DNA from: Thermosynechococcus vestitus BP-1
GTDB taxonomy: Bacteria > Cyanobacteriota > Cyanobacteriia > Thermosynechococcales > Thermosynechococcaceae
Assembly (NCBI RefSeq): GCF_000011345.1
Contig: NC_004113.1
Location: 2,232,001 to 2,296,000, forward strand
Direction of reading: 5' to 3'
DNA length: 64,000 nucleotides
Part shown: piece by piece, positions 1 to 9,330 of the stretch
Layout: each line of letters starts with the position of its first letter
How positions within the stretch are numbered: position 1 is the first letter of the stretch
Position numbers and translations under genes: made by a program
Notes under the pieces: generated by a model
Told to the model about the DNA's origin: nothing
Seen by the model: only the letters and a program-made list of their open reading frames with translations
The model's database searches: none

Positions 1-406
1 TGACGGGTTCCCCTAGGTAGCGGCTGGCATCCTCCACCAGCTTGCGCAAGACCATGGCTGAAATTTCTTCGGGGGCAAATTCCCGTTGCAGCCGTGGGCA
101 CTTGATACGCACTTTTCCCGATTCATCGCGGCGAATCGTATAGGGTACCCGCTTGGATTCAGCCGTAAGTTCACTATACTCACGGCCAATAAAGCGCTTC
201 ACGGCATAGAACGTGTTTTGGGGATTGAGCACCGCCTGTCGCCGTGCCAACTGCCCCACAAGGCGCTCGCCATCTTTGCCAAAGGCCACCACAGAGGGGG
301 TGGTGCGGGAGCCTTCTGCATTGGCAATCACAACGGGTTTTCCCCCTTCCAACACAGCAATGACGGAATTGGTTGTCCCCAGATCAATGCCAACAATTTT
401 GCCCAT
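1..406 (-). CDS. dnaK: Chaperone protein DnaK (Hsp70), N-terminal part, runs off the window
   Basis: The reverse strand encodes about 135 residues of the Hsp70 nucleotide-binding domain, starting at ATG 406-404 with [13 protein letters not shown], the phosphate-1 loop of Hsp70. The segments [12 protein letters not shown] and [12 protein letters not shown] follow, both typical of DnaK. DnaK is a cytoplasmic ATP-dependent chaperone that works with DnaJ and GrpE. The 3' part lies outside the window, so the substrate domain cannot be judged. The stretch after FIGR is somewhat divergent ([15 protein letters not shown]), which fits one of the several DnaK paralogues of cyanobacteria. Which paralogue it is cannot be told here. 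No CIRCE-type inverted repeat is visible upstream. Confidence 0.93.
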   Translation of the reverse strand, partial: MGKIVGIDLGTTNSVIAVLEGGKPVVIANAEGSRTTPSVVAFGKDGERLVGQLARRQAVLNPQNTFYAVKRFIGREYSELTAESKRVPYTIRRDESGKVRIKCPRLQREFAPEEISAMVLRKLVEDASRYLGEPV

Positions 407-694
407 GCCGTTTGAACGACTCCGCACTGGTTAGAATAAATGAATAGCGTTATAGTAACGGATTATTTACCCTTTGTTACGCTTATTCGATTGTACGAGA
501 TCTGCCCCAGACCGTCAGAATCCCTCTTTCCCCTGTGCTGCGCGATCGCTACACCGAGATGGACACCCTCAGTCCCCCCGCCTCACCTTTACCGCTGCTC
601 ATCTCGTGGATTCTAGCGGTAAGATGACAGGCAAGAGGTTGCAGCACAGCTTATTAACTGTTGCTACGCCCAATTCCGAGAAGGAGACCGCTCT

Positions 695-1009
695 ATGTTA
701 CACCGCAAGCTTTATCAACTCTATACCGACGGCCAAGAAGTCTGGATTTACTTGCGGGATCAACAACGCCTGATTGACCGAGCACGCATTGTGGACATCG
801 AAGGGAATGTGGTTACCATCCGCTACGAAACGGAGGAAGACGACGAAGTGTGTGCTTGGGAAGAGATCGTCAATATCGAAAGTATTGGCTCCATTTCACG
901 GCGGCTCGCAGCAGTTCCCCGAGGCTATGCAGAGCTAGCCATTGCCGATGAATGTCCAGAGGCGGAGCAACTGCCGAAGCATTCCTCGGAAACCGAACAC
1001 GAACGTTAA
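695..1009 (+). CDS. Small conserved cyanobacterial protein of unknown function
   Basis: This ORF encodes 104 residues. ATG 695 has a good ribosome-binding site (AAGGAG at 681-686). The N-terminal 75 residues are compact and charged, with LRDQQRLIDRARIVDIEGN followed by an acidic run ETEEDDEV and WEEIV. The last 25 residues look disordered. The pattern resembles a small beta-rich protein family widespread in cyanobacteria, which I believe is catalogued as DUF6679; that name is from memory. The gene ends 9 bases before the likely ribD ATG, so the two are probably co-transcribed. No catalytic motif is visible. Confidence 0.75.
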   Translation: MLHRKLYQLYTDGQEVWIYLRDQQRLIDRARIVDIEGNVVTIRYETEEDDEVCAWEEIVNIESIGSISRRLAAVPRGYAELAIADECPEAEQLPKHSSETEHER

Positions 1010-1018
1010 TTCTTGCTG

Positions 1019-2158
1019 ATGCGCTCAGCCCCCGTTGTGGAGGAAATAGCCACGATTGATGCCCAGTATATGGGGCGCTGCCTTGAGTTAGCGGCTCGGG
1101 CCAAAGGCCGTACGGCTCCGAATCCCCTCGTCGGCTGTGTGATTGTGGCGGAGGGACGGGTCATTGGGGAGGGATTTCATCCCAAGGCGGGGGAACCCCA
1201 TGCCGAGGTCTTTGCCCTGCGCAGTGTCAGCGAGAGCGATCGCCCCCTCCTGAGCAAGGCCACCCTCTACGTCAACCTTGAGCCCTGCAACCACTATGGC
1301 CGCACTCCCCCCTGCACTGAGGCAATTCTTGCCGCGGGTATTCCCAAGGTGGTGGTGGGCATGATTGATCCGAATCCCCAAGTGGCCGGAGCAGGGGTAG
1401 AGCGGCTGCGCTCAGCGGGCATAGAAGTCACTGTTGGCGTGCGGGAAGCAGACTGTCAACGCCTGAACGAAGCGTTTGTCCATCGGGTGCGCTACCAGCG
1501 TCCCTTTGGCATTTTGAAGTACGCCATGACCCTCGACGGCAAAATTGCCTCCAGGGCGGGTCATAGTCTCTGGGTGAGTGGCGAAGCCGCACGCGCCATG
1601 GTGCATCAACTGCGCTCTGAATGCGATGCTGTCATTGTGGGGGGCAATACCGTGCGTCTAGATAATCCCCTCTTGACCTCACGCCATGGGCACAATCCCC
1701 TACGGGTGGTCATGAGCCGTACCCTTGATCTGCCACCGGATGCCTCTTTGTGGGACACAACCGCAGCGGCGACCTTGGTGGTTACTTCCGCTTCGCCCCA
1801 GCATCCCCTCATTCCCCAATTGCAGGCACGGGGTGTGGAGGTGGTCCACCGCGAGCCCCTAACACCGACTGCCGTTATGGCACTGCTTCATCAACGGGGC
1901 ATCATGACAGCGCTTTGGGAGTGTGGCGGTTCCCTCGCAGCGGCAGCGATCGCCGAAGGCATGGTACAGAAGGTGTGGGCATTTATTGCGCCAAAAATTA
2001 TCGGTGGCTTCGATGCCCCCACCCCAGTGGCCGATTTAGGCTTGACCAAGATGCATGAGGCCTTGTACCTAGAGGACGTGACTTGGCAAACCGTGGGCGA
2101 GGACATTCTCGCAGTGGGCTACCTACCCGCTAAGCCTCCGGTGCTGTCACTTCAATAA
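1019..2158 (+). CDS. ribD: Bifunctional riboflavin biosynthesis protein RibD (deaminase/reductase)
   Basis: RibD carries out two consecutive cytosolic steps of riboflavin synthesis: deamination of the pyrimidine made from GTP, then NADPH reduction of its ribose side chain. The N-terminal half is a cytidine-deaminase-like zinc domain with HAE (about residue 61) and the paired-cysteine motif EPCNHYGRTPPC. The C-terminal half is a dihydrofolate-reductase-like domain, with FGILKYAMTLDGKIA and VIVGGNTVRLDNPLL visible. The length of about 380 residues is normal. The start is uncertain: ATG 1019 is preferred over TTG 1013, and ATG 1070 is possible because the conserved core begins there (MGRCLELA). 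The 3' end overlaps a convergent gene by 29 bases. Confidence 0.95.
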   Translation: MRSAPVVEEIATIDAQYMGRCLELAARAKGRTAPNPLVGCVIVAEGRVIGEGFHPKAGEPHAEVFALRSVSESDRPLLSKATLYVNLEPCNHYGRTPPCTEAILAAGIPKVVVGMIDPNPQVAGAGVERLRSAGIEVTVGVREADCQRLNEAFVHRVRYQRPFGILKYAMTLDGKIASRAGHSLWVSGEAARAMVHQLRSECDAVIVGGNTVRLDNPLLTSRHGHNPLRVVMSRTLDLPPDASLWDTTAAATLVVTSASPQHPLIPQLQARGVEVVHREPLTPTAVMALLHQRGIMTALWECGGSLAAAAIAEGMVQKVWAFIAPKIIGGFDAPTPVADLGLTKMHEALYLEDVTWQTVGEDILAVGYLPAKPPVLSLQ

Positions 2159-2600
2159 TGGTGCAGCCTGTTTCTGTGGGGGGCGTGTCCGCCTGCCCAT
2201 AGAGCACATCAATCCACAGGGACTCTGGATAAGGCCTACGGCTTGAGACATAAAAAAGCCAATGCTGGCTGACATTGAGGGACTCGCGCCGCAGCTTGGC
2301 CATTGCAGGGGTTGTAATCAGCCGTAAGGCGGCGTTGGCATTGCGCCACTGCTCAATAATTCCAGCGGCGACCCGCAGGGTTTCCCCCTGGCTATTTTCT
2401 AATTCCAAAATGGCATCAATGTGGATACTCTCCCACCAGTGCCGTGGATCCCTGAGATCTAATCCTTGGCCATCCATATAGTCAATGAGGTTGGGGAGAT
2501 ATTCGCGAATGAACTTTTGGACAACACTAAATGGAGGAAAAGGGCGCAAGACTTTGAGGTGGCTCGCTGTTTGTTGAAACCACAGCTTGTGGTAAGTCAT
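2130..2600 (-). CDS. Conserved hypothetical protein, convergent with ribD
   Basis: The 156-residue product is soluble, with no signal peptide or membrane segment. It is rich in aromatic residues and has patches such as DPRHWWESIHIDAILELE and HWLFYVSSRRPYPESLWIDVLYG that look like a folded alpha/beta domain. I do not recognise a family and assign no function. Its stop codon lies inside the ribD coding region (29-base tail-to-tail overlap). The spacer upstream of its start is long and AT-rich, so it probably has its own promoter there. Confidence 0.65.
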   Translation of the reverse strand: MTYHKLWFQQTASHLKVLRPFPPFSVVQKFIREYLPNLIDYMDGQGLDLRDPRHWWESIHIDAILELENSQGETLRVAAGIIEQWRNANAALRLITTPAMAKLRRESLNVSQHWLFYVSSRRPYPESLWIDVLYGQADTPPTETGCTIIEVTAPEA

Positions 2601-3216
2601 GGGGACAAAGCTCCATCAGAAGGGCGATCGCCAAAAATCGTTACAAACTCGTTTATTTTACCAAGCAAGCTTGCTTTGATTGTCCCTAGGAGTAAAGATG
2701 AATATGTGCCACTTTTACCTCAATTTGGCACAAGTGTTATAGGACAATTTTGATGGGACGACCAACGATAAGTAAGGATATCAACTGACTTAATTGATTA
2801 AAAAAAATTATACATACTGATTAGCTAACTTTGCTTTACTTATTCATTTATTGGCAATAAGGATTTTTCTTTCGCGGGCATTAATCCAGCTCAAGTCGTG
2901 ATAAATTCAGGCTTTTTGATTATTAGCCAGCAGGTAGGAAATTCATATTTTTGTTTTACAGCAGATAATTCATCCCCCAGAGATAGCAAAGCAAGGTGGG
3001 GAGGAAGGCTTGTCATTTGGTTGGGGATTGGGTAAAGTCACCTAGAAGTTTCGTCGTGGTGCCAAAACACCCTTTGCATCAACAACAGATTGGGACAGTT
3101 TTAGGCATAGATGCGGCGAGTGGCCTCCGGCTACCTTGAAGGATTGCTCATGATGTGTGTTCTCAGTTCACCGCTTTGTCGAATCACTGTAGATTTTGTG
3201 TGCGAGGAGGATTACC
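2601..3216. other. AT-rich intergenic region without recognisable genes
   Basis: These 616 bases separate two divergent genes. They are clearly more AT-rich than the surroundings and contain only short chance ORFs. A perfect 14-base palindrome, AAGCAAGCTTGCTT, lies at 2663-2676 and could be an operator. The part just before 3217 would be the leader of the M23 peptidase gene. Cyanobacterial cell-wall peptidase genes can carry c-di-AMP riboswitches, but I do not see that consensus here. Confidence 0.5.
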
Positions 3217-4539
3217 TTGAGCAACGATAGTTTTACCCCTACCGCCTCTCAGGATGCACCTCTTGGGTCTGCTGCTATGCTTGGTCCTTCGCTGCGCTCC
3301 CTTTGTTCCTATCTGCCCCTGCTAGGTACCTTTGTTCTGATTCAGCCTACCCACGCCCTTGATCTGACTACTCTTGCGAACGATCTGGGTTCAAAGGACG
3401 TTCGCCCCGAATCTCTCAGCAGGCCCTCTCTTTTTAGCACCGAAAGCCAAGACTCCCCTGCTGAATTTGAAAATCTTTTATCCGCCGACAAAACCGACGT
3501 CCTCTTGGGGGTTAGCCAAGGGGCATGGCAACGCGCTATCCAGCCGCAGATGAGTTTTGCGCCCCTCCCCCTGAGCAGACCAGCGCTGACCCTCTCTACC
3601 GCTGCTGCCTTTGACCGCCTCAGTCGCCCATTGGAACCCACCTTCAAAGTGGTGGATCGTCGGGTTCGCACCAATAGCTTGGCAGATTTGGTGACTCAAG
3701 CCACCACCTCTGTTGTTGCTTCCTTGGCCATTGATACCCCCTTTGGGATAGGGGGCTCTTTGGAACAAACGACGGCCAACGTTGAACCACAATTCGCCGA
3801 GGGGGAAACCACGCAACTCTCCGAGCGGGTGGCATTTGTCAACCCCTCAGCAGCACCTGCTGCCACTTCAACCCTAGGGTCTGTCCCCTTTGGGCGTGCT
3901 TCTGAGCGGCAGCGTCGCACCAATCCTGCTCTGCTTGCCATCCAGCAAACCCCTGCTCGCCCAGCTCTACCCCAGCCCAGCGTTGTGAGGCGCCCGCAAA
4001 TAACAACGGTAACGGCACCCCCCCCTGCCGCTGTACAACCCATTGCGCCCCCTGTGCCCGTCAAGGTGGCACGCTCAATTATCAGTCCACCGTTACCTAG
4101 TTCTCTTGACTTACCCCCTCTACCCAACGCCGATCGCTTCCTGCCAAGCCTAACTACGAACTTTATTTGGCCGGCGCGGGGGGTGTTGACCTCTGGCTTT
4201 GGCCCCCGCTGGGGACGGATGCACCGGGGGATTGATATTGCAGCTCCCATTGGCACGCCCATTTATGCTGCTGCCGCCGGTGTGGTCACCTACTCCCAGT
4301 GGAACTCTGGTGGCTACGGCAATCTTGTGGAAATTCGCCACGCCGATGGGACGCTGACGCTCTACGCCCACAACCATCGCAACTTGGTACGTGTGGGTCA
4401 ATACGTTGAGCAGGGGCAGCAGATTGCTGAAATGGGCAGTACTGGCCGCAGCACAGGCCCCCACGTCCACTTTGAAGTGCATCCCCAAGGGCAGGGTGCT
4501 GTTAACCCAATGATCTTCCTGCAACGCAGCCAAGGGTAG
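3217..4539 (+). CDS. Secreted M23-family (LytM-type) metallopeptidase
   Basis: The product has 440 residues from a TTG start at 3217, chosen because AGGAGG at 3205-3210 lies six bases upstream. A hydrophobic segment near residues 20-45 (LCSYLPLLGTFVLIQPTHA) looks like a signal peptide. A long Pro/Ala/Thr-rich linker follows. The C-terminal 130 residues form a peptidase M23 domain with the zinc ligands HRGIDIA (HxxxD) and HVHFEVH (HxH). Such enzymes cleave peptidoglycan cross-links in the periplasm, or act as EnvC/NlpD-like activators. Both ligand motifs are present, so it is probably active. The next gene starts three bases after its stop codon. Confidence 0.9.
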   Translation: MSNDSFTPTASQDAPLGSAAMLGPSLRSLCSYLPLLGTFVLIQPTHALDLTTLANDLGSKDVRPESLSRPSLFSTESQDSPAEFENLLSADKTDVLLGVSQGAWQRAIQPQMSFAPLPLSRPALTLSTAAAFDRLSRPLEPTFKVVDRRVRTNSLADLVTQATTSVVASLAIDTPFGIGGSLEQTTANVEPQFAEGETTQLSERVAFVNPSAAPAATSTLGSVPFGRASERQRRTNPALLAIQQTPARPALPQPSVVRRPQITTVTAPPPAAVQPIAPPVPVKVARSIISPPLPSSLDLPPLPNADRFLPSLTTNFIWPARGVLTSGFGPRWGRMHRGIDIAAPIGTPIYAAAAGVVTYSQWNSGGYGNLVEIRHADGTLTLYAHNHRNLVRVGQYVEQGQQIAEMGSTGRSTGPHVHFEVHPQGQGAVNPMIFLQRSQG

Positions 4540-4542
4540 TCA

Positions 4543-6063
4543 TTGACGGTCTATTTTGTGGGTGCGGGGTTAGGTACCCCTAGCTCTCTCACACTCGAAG
4601 CATGGACCTGCCTACAGCAAGCGCAGGTGGTTCTTTATGATGCCCTGCTCTCCCCTAGCCTTCTTGAACTCACCCCCGCTGATTGCTTACGGGTGGCGGT
4701 GGGCAAACGCGCAGGAGCTGAGGCCATTCCCCAATTGGAAATCAACCGCCTTTTAGTGGCCTACGGCCAGCAGTATCAGCGGGTTGTTCGCCTCAAAAGT
4801 GGCGATCCGGGGCTGTTTGGCCGTTTGCATCAGGAACTTGAGGCTGTCTTGGGGGCAGGTTTAGAGGCGGTGGTGATTGCAGGGGTGTCTTCAGCGCTGG
4901 CGGCACCTTTATTGGCTGGTATCTGTGTGACAGCAAAGGACGTGAGTCAGTCCGTAGCTATTCTGTCGGGGCATGCGCCAGAGACACTTCCTTGGCCAGC
5001 GATCGCCCGAATGGAGACGCTGATTTTTTTGATGGCCACCCGTTCCCTGCGATATATTGCCGAGGCATTGCTGCGGCAGGGGCGATCGCCCACGGAGGGA
5101 TTGGCGATTCTGCAGTGGGCTGGGCAACCCCAGCAACAATTCTGGTTTGGCACCCTAGAGAGCTATCTGCAGTCGCCGCAGTTTCCAGACATGGCTCCTG
5201 CAGTCGTTGTCATTGGGGCGATCGCCCGAAAACGCTACCCTTTGGCTAGTCTAGATCTGGTCTTCCCTGAATTTTTAAGGATTTCCCCATCATCGATGTC
5301 TGCACTCCACGGCAAAACCATTCTCGTCACTCGTGCGGCAGCCCAAGCAAGTGATTTTACTCAACAACTGACAGCCGCCGGTGCCACCGTTTTAGAAATG
5401 CCGACACTGGAAATCGTGCCTCCCAGTTCTTGGCAGCCCCTCGATCAGGCCCTGGCACAACTCGATACCTTTGACTGGCTAATTCTGACTTCCCACAATG
5501 CCGTTACGTTTTTTATGAAACGGTTACACAGTCATGGCAAGGATAGCCGTGCCCTCGCAGGCCTGAAGATTGCTGTCGTCGGTGAAAAAACTGCCCAAAC
5601 CCTTAACCGTTACGGCCTAGTGGCTGACTTCACCCCCAGGGAATTTGTCGCCGATGCCCTCGTAGTAGAATTCCCAGAGCCCGTTGCAGGGTTGCGTTTT
5701 CTTTTTCCACGGGTTGAAAAGGGCGGACGACCCGTTCTAGGGGAGGCCTTCACGGCGGCTGGGGCTGAGGTTGTTGAGGTGCCCGCCTACAATTCACGCT
5801 GCCCCCAAACTGTTGATGCCCCAGTCTTAGCAGCGCTGCAAGCGGGTCAAGTGGATATAGTCACGTTTACCAGTTCTAAGACGGTGAAACACTTTTGCCA
5901 ATTAGTGGGCCCTCAGGCGGCAGAGTTACTTCAGAATGTGCAGATTGCTAGTATCGGGCCGCAAACCTCCCAAACGTGCCGTGAACTCTTGGGACGAGTG
6001 GACACTGAAGCAACAGAGCATACCCTGGAGGGACTCCTTCAGGCATTATTGCGGATAACTTAG
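4543..6063 (+). CDS. cobA-hemD: Uroporphyrinogen-III C-methyltransferase / uroporphyrinogen-III synthase fusion (CobA-HemD)
   Basis: This 506-residue protein joins two tetrapyrrole enzymes. Residues 1 to about 240 match SAM-dependent uroporphyrinogen-III methyltransferase: VGAGLGTPSSLT near the start, RLKSGDPGLFGR, and AGVSSALAAP. That enzyme makes precorrin-2 for sirohaem and cobalamin. Residues from about 253 match HemD, which closes hydroxymethylbilane to uroporphyrinogen III; KTILVTRAAAQASDFT and LILTSHNAVTFF are recognisable. The fusion would make the ring and then methylate it in one polypeptide. The TTG start at 4543 lies three bases after the peptidase stop, so expression may depend on translational coupling. 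An internal ATG at 5296 could give a free HemD, but this is speculative. Confidence 0.93.
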   Translation: MTVYFVGAGLGTPSSLTLEAWTCLQQAQVVLYDALLSPSLLELTPADCLRVAVGKRAGAEAIPQLEINRLLVAYGQQYQRVVRLKSGDPGLFGRLHQELEAVLGAGLEAVVIAGVSSALAAPLLAGICVTAKDVSQSVAILSGHAPETLPWPAIARMETLIFLMATRSLRYIAEALLRQGRSPTEGLAILQWAGQPQQQFWFGTLESYLQSPQFPDMAPAVVVIGAIARKRYPLASLDLVFPEFLRISPSSMSALHGKTILVTRAAAQASDFTQQLTAAGATVLEMPTLEIVPPSSWQPLDQALAQLDTFDWLILTSHNAVTFFMKRLHSHGKDSRALAGLKIAVVGEKTAQTLNRYGLVADFTPREFVADALVVEFPEPVAGLRFLFPRVEKGGRPVLGEAFTAAGAEVVEVPAYNSRCPQTVDAPVLAALQAGQVDIVTFTSSKTVKHFCQLVGPQAAELLQNVQIASIGPQTSQTCRELLGRVDTEATEHTLEGLLQALLRIT

Positions 6064-6134
6064 GGCCTGGGGATGAAGAAGGTCCCGCAATCCGTTAGTG
6101 TGAAAAAAGAACTGTTGTAAGGCACCTGTGGAGC

Positions 6135-6725
6135 ATGACACACGCAACCGATGTGTTGACTCTTGGCCGTTGGATGGCGGCGGATTTTAGTAACCAAGCG
6201 CAAGCCTTTGAGAATCCTCCCTTCTATGCCCATATTCGGGTCTGTATGCGCCCCCTTCCCAGGGGTGTTCTGGAGGGTATTGCCCTTTATGTGGAACAGG
6301 CCTATGACTATCTCCTCAGCGTTCCCTACCGTACACGGGTTTTGGAACTAATGCCCGCTAATGATCACATTGTCATTAAAAATTATGTGCTCAAGGATGA
6401 AAAACGCTTCTTTGGGGCAGCTCGCGATCGCCAGCGGCTTCAGGCCATGACAGCCGATGATCTTGAACTCCTCTGTGGCTGCAATATGCTCACCTACTGG
6501 ACAGGACATAGTTTTCGCGGTGAAGTGGAGCCGGGAAAAGCCTGTAAAGTCGTGCGTAAGGGACGGGAAACCTATCTCGATAGCACCTTTGAAATTGATG
6601 GCGATCGCTTCATTAGCCACGATCGCGGACGAGATCCAGAAACCGACGAGCACGTTTGGGGCTCCGTAGCCGGCCCCTTTCACTTTGTACGCTGGCAAAG
6701 CTTTGCCGATGAAGTTATGGCCTAG
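6135..6725 (+). CDS. cpcT: Phycobilin:phycobiliprotein lyase, CpcT/CpeT family
   Basis: The 196-residue product fits the T-type lyases that attach phycocyanobilin to Cys-153 of the phycocyanin and phycoerythrocyanin beta subunits. Family features visible are the opening [20 protein letters not shown], the segment [10 protein letters not shown], the central [11 protein letters not shown] and a C-terminal W..GP.HF pattern. The protein should be cytosolic and act during phycobilisome assembly. The start ATG 6135 is the first residue of the conserved region. The gene ends convergently with lgt, overlapping it by four bases. The exact subunit target is inferred from the family. Confidence 0.88.
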   Translation: MTHATDVLTLGRWMAADFSNQAQAFENPPFYAHIRVCMRPLPRGVLEGIALYVEQAYDYLLSVPYRTRVLELMPANDHIVIKNYVLKDEKRFFGAARDRQRLQAMTADDLELLCGCNMLTYWTGHSFRGEVEPGKACKVVRKGRETYLDSTFEIDGDRFISHDRGRDPETDEHVWGSVAGPFHFVRWQSFADEVMA

Positions 6726-7528
6726 GGGGTTTGCCAATCTGGTAAGGGCTTGCCTTGGTAATACAGGCGAAAGAGTCCCCAAGATCCCAGGGCGATCGCG
6801 ACCAAACTAACCACTTGGGCAATTCGCAGGGGGCCTAACATCAGACTATCCATGCGTAGCCCCTCAATCCAAAAGCGCCCCAAGCTGTAGGCAATGGCAT
6901 AGACCATCAAGAGGGTCCCCGGTTTTTGATAGCGAGGTTGACGAAAGAGCCACAACAGGAGAAGAAAAACCCCAACATTCCAAAGGGACTCATAGAGAAA
7001 CGTGGGGTGGTAATAGGCTGTGTTAATTAGCTCAGGGGGACGCTGCGGCACAGGAATATAGAGTTTCCAGGGCAAATCCGTGGGGGCACCAAACGCCTCA
7101 GAGTTGAAAAAATTACCCCAGCGACCAATGGCCTGTCCCAAAATCAATGAAGGGGCAACAACATCCGCCACTTGCCAAAAGGAAAGCCGCTGCACATAGG
7201 TAAAGATAGCCATCGCCACTATGCCACCTAGGATGGCACCGTGAATCGCAATGCCCCCTTTCCAAATTTGAACCACTTGATCTAGGTGTTTTTGATAAAA
7301 GCCCCAGTTAAAGGCGACATAATAGAGCCGTGCAGCGGGAATAGCCGCAACCACAAGCCAAATGGATAGATCCGCAATCTGCTCAGGATCAATCTGCCGC
7401 TGGCGTGCTAGACGTTGGCTTAGCCAAATGCCAATAAAAACGGCGACAGCAATCAACAACCCGTACCACCGCAGGGTAATAAACCCTAACTCAAGGGTGG
7501 CACCGGGGGATTGAAAAGCGGCGATCAT
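6722..7528 (-). CDS. lgt: Prolipoprotein diacylglyceryl transferase
   Basis: Lgt transfers diacylglycerol from phosphatidylglycerol to the lipobox cysteine of prolipoproteins in the plasma membrane. The 268-residue product has about seven hydrophobic segments, the signature [13 protein letters not shown], an early LRWYGL motif and [11 protein letters not shown], all typical of Lgt. Length is normal. It lies 14 bases downstream of rplT on the same strand, so it may be read through from the ribosomal genes. It ends by overlapping the cpcT stop. Confidence 0.96.
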   Translation of the reverse strand: MIAAFQSPGATLELGFITLRWYGLLIAVAVFIGIWLSQRLARQRQIDPEQIADLSIWLVVAAIPAARLYYVAFNWGFYQKHLDQVVQIWKGGIAIHGAILGGIVAMAIFTYVQRLSFWQVADVVAPSLILGQAIGRWGNFFNSEAFGAPTDLPWKLYIPVPQRPPELINTAYYHPTFLYESLWNVGVFLLLLWLFRQPRYQKPGTLLMVYAIAYSLGRFWIEGLRMDSLMLGPLRIAQVVSLVAIALGSWGLFRLYYQGKPLPDWQTP

Positions 7529-7542
7529 GCCTAGAGCGGGTT

Positions 7543-7893
7543 CTAAAGGGCGCGAGCCGTCTGAATGACAGTGGCAAAGGCAGGGGCATCCAGCACCGCC
7601 AATTGAGCCAGCATTTTACGATTCAGTTGAATATCTGCTTTTTTCAGGGCCCCCATGAGTTGACTGTAGCTCATGCCATATTGACGCGCAGCAGCGTTAA
7701 TGCGGGCAATCCAGAGCCGCCGAAAATCCCGTTTGCGCCGCCGGCGATCGCGATAGGCATTGCACAGGGCCTTCATGACGACTTGATTAGCCGTGCGGAA
7801 GAGCTTCGAGTGCCCTGCCCGATAGCCCTTGGCGAGCTTGAGAATTTTTTTACGCCGTTTGCGGGCAACGTTACCCCGCTTAACCCTTGCCAT
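7543..7893 (-). CDS. rplT: 50S ribosomal protein L20
   Basis: The 116-residue basic product begins [20 protein letters not shown], the hallmark of L20, and contains [16 protein letters not shown]20 binds 23S rRNA early in assembly of the large subunit. It follows rpmI with a 39-base spacer, the usual rpmI-rplT order. No infC lies upstream; in this window the operon starts at rpmI. An L20-type autoregulatory leader cannot be identified with confidence. Confidence 0.98.
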   Translation of the reverse strand: MARVKRGNVARKRRKKILKLAKGYRAGHSKLFRTANQVVMKALCNAYRDRRRRKRDFRRLWIARINAAARQYGMSYSQLMGALKKADIQLNRKMLAQLAVLDAPAFATVIQTARAL

Positions 7894-7932
7894 AGTTCAA
7901 CTTCACCCTTGAAAAAACTGAGAATTTATTAA

Positions 7933-8130
7933 TTAAGCATAGGGAAGCATCAGCGATACTCGCTCAACATCCCGTGGATCAACCAGGGCTTTATGGGAAA
8001 GACGATTCTTGCGATCGCTCCCCTTATGTTCGAGTAAGTGATTTTTGTTGGCCTTGCGGCGGACAAACTTACCACTGCCCGTTGTCCGAAATCGTTTGGC
8101 AGCAGCGCGACGTGTTTTTAGCTTTGGCAT
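7933..8130 (-). CDS. rpmI: 50S ribosomal protein L35
   Basis: The 65-residue, highly basic product begins [20 protein letters not shown] and contains KNHLLEHK, both diagnostic for L35, a component of the large ribosomal subunit. It is the first gene of a leftward rpmI-rplT-lgt run. The 65-base spacer to the rightward gene at 8196 must hold divergent promoters. TAAAAT in the minus-strand leader is a possible -10 box. Confidence 0.97.
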
Positions 8131-8195
8131 AGCCTTGCCCTATTTTAGACACAGCTAACTAGTGTACTATTTTGAAGAGAGTCTTGGCAAGCTGC

Positions 8196-8594
8196 ATGGA
8201 ACTGGAGTTTATTCCTGTCGAAGAGTTTTATTTTGCCCTGACATTGGCCATGCGCACCCTAGAAGATTTAGGCGATGCGGCATTGGTGGAGCGGGTGCGA
8301 TCGCGCTTGTATGAGCGGTTTGGGCAAGCCTCGACGGTTGCGGCTGCCAAGCAGAACACATTTAACTATGTCTTTCGAGTCAAGGGGGTTGACAATAGTC
8401 CAGCACCGCGGTTAATCCTTTCGATTGCCGACTGGCAGGGGAAAATCCGCCTCAGCAGTGACTACGGCTGGACCTTGGATGCACAGCGCAAAACCATCCG
8501 CACTGAGAAATTTGGCGATCGCCCCCAATTTTGCCAACAGGTGAAAGCCCACTTGGCTCAGTGGCTGGAACTGCCGGAATTTCTTGAGGCCTAA
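8196..8594 (+). CDS. Conserved hypothetical protein upstream of the PSII S4 gene
   Basis: From ATG 8196 the product has 132 residues (MELEFIPVEEFYFALTLAMR). A TTG 24 bases earlier is also open, and neither start has a clear ribosome-binding site. The N-terminal half appears helical. The C-terminal half has a beta-type pattern (LILSIADWQGKIRLSSDYGWTL) ending in an acidic helix. No membrane segment or catalytic motif is seen, and I do not recognise the family. The stop codon abuts the ATG of the next gene (TAA then ATG), so the two are translationally linked. Confidence 0.65.
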   Translation: MELEFIPVEEFYFALTLAMRTLEDLGDAALVERVRSRLYERFGQASTVAAAKQNTFNYVFRVKGVDNSPAPRLILSIADWQGKIRLSSDYGWTLDAQRKTIRTEKFGDRPQFCQQVKAHLAQWLELPEFLEA

Positions 8595-9326
8595 ATGGTT
8601 GACCTAGAGACCGCCCTTGACACAGCCATTAAAACTTGGTCGGTGGTGCACACCCTCTTTTTGCCCCCGGATCGGGTGGTGGAGGCACTGGGCGTCCTTG
8701 AGCAACGAGCCGATGTCCATGGCCTGGCCTGGGGAGGTTATCCTCAAGCAGAACGCTGTCGGTTGGCGATCGCCCCCGTCGAACTTCCCCTTGAGGGGCA
8801 ACAGCCCCCCCTTGCCTTAGGGCGAATCACAGGCAACTTTCTCTTCGATCCAGCCACCTACAGTGATTTTGAGGGCGCGATCGCCAGTGTCGGTCTCGAT
8901 GAAGGGGATTATGGGGATGTGATTCTCTTGGGAGAACGGGGGGCACAGGTTATTCTCATCCCTGAGAAAGTCTCCACCCTACAAAAAGAGTTAAAGCAAG
9001 TGCGCACAGTACCAGTGACCGTTGATCTCTGTGACTGGTCAGAACTGGCCGTAGCGCCTCCCCAACGGAAATCCCTCAGTACCGTCGAAGCATCATTGCG
9101 CTTGGATGCGGTAGCCTCAGCCGGCTTCGGGGTTTCCCGCAGTAAAATGAGCGAGTGGATTAGCCAAGGACTGGTACGAGTCAACTGGCAGGTGGTGCAG
9201 CAACCGCGGTATCTCCTTAAGGTCAACGACCTCATTGCCATCCGCGGCAAAGGACAACTGCGGATTCAAGAAATTCAACTCACCAAGAAAGAACGCTACC
9301 GCATTCAGATGGAGCGCACTCGCTAA
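8595..9326 (+). CDS. Photosystem II S4-domain protein (YlmH-like RNA-binding protein)
   Basis: The 243-residue product has a C-terminal S4 RNA-binding domain: RLDAVASAGFGVSRSKMSEWI followed by GLVRVNWQ. Its N-terminal domain resembles the YlmH family. Cyanobacterial and plastid members are annotated as photosystem II S4 proteins, but a direct PSII role is a family label, not something the sequence shows. ATG 8595 follows the preceding stop directly. The next gene begins five bases after its stop, so 8196-10122 is probably one transcript. Confidence 0.85.
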   Translation: MVDLETALDTAIKTWSVVHTLFLPPDRVVEALGVLEQRADVHGLAWGGYPQAERCRLAIAPVELPLEGQQPPLALGRITGNFLFDPATYSDFEGAIASVGLDEGDYGDVILLGERGAQVILIPEKVSTLQKELKQVRTVPVTVDLCDWSELAVAPPQRKSLSTVEASLRLDAVASAGFGVSRSKMSEWISQGLVRVNWQVVQQPRYLLKVNDLIAIRGKGQLRIQEIQLTKKERYRIQMERTR

Positions 9327-9330
9327 GGGA

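Noticed and set aside
474-773. 99-codon ORF before the small gene at 695
   Set aside because: No ribosome-binding site, low-complexity composition, and it overlaps the better-supported gene at 695.
2601-3216. c-di-AMP riboswitch upstream of the M23 peptidase
   Set aside because: The expected conserved blocks of that riboswitch are not found in the leader.
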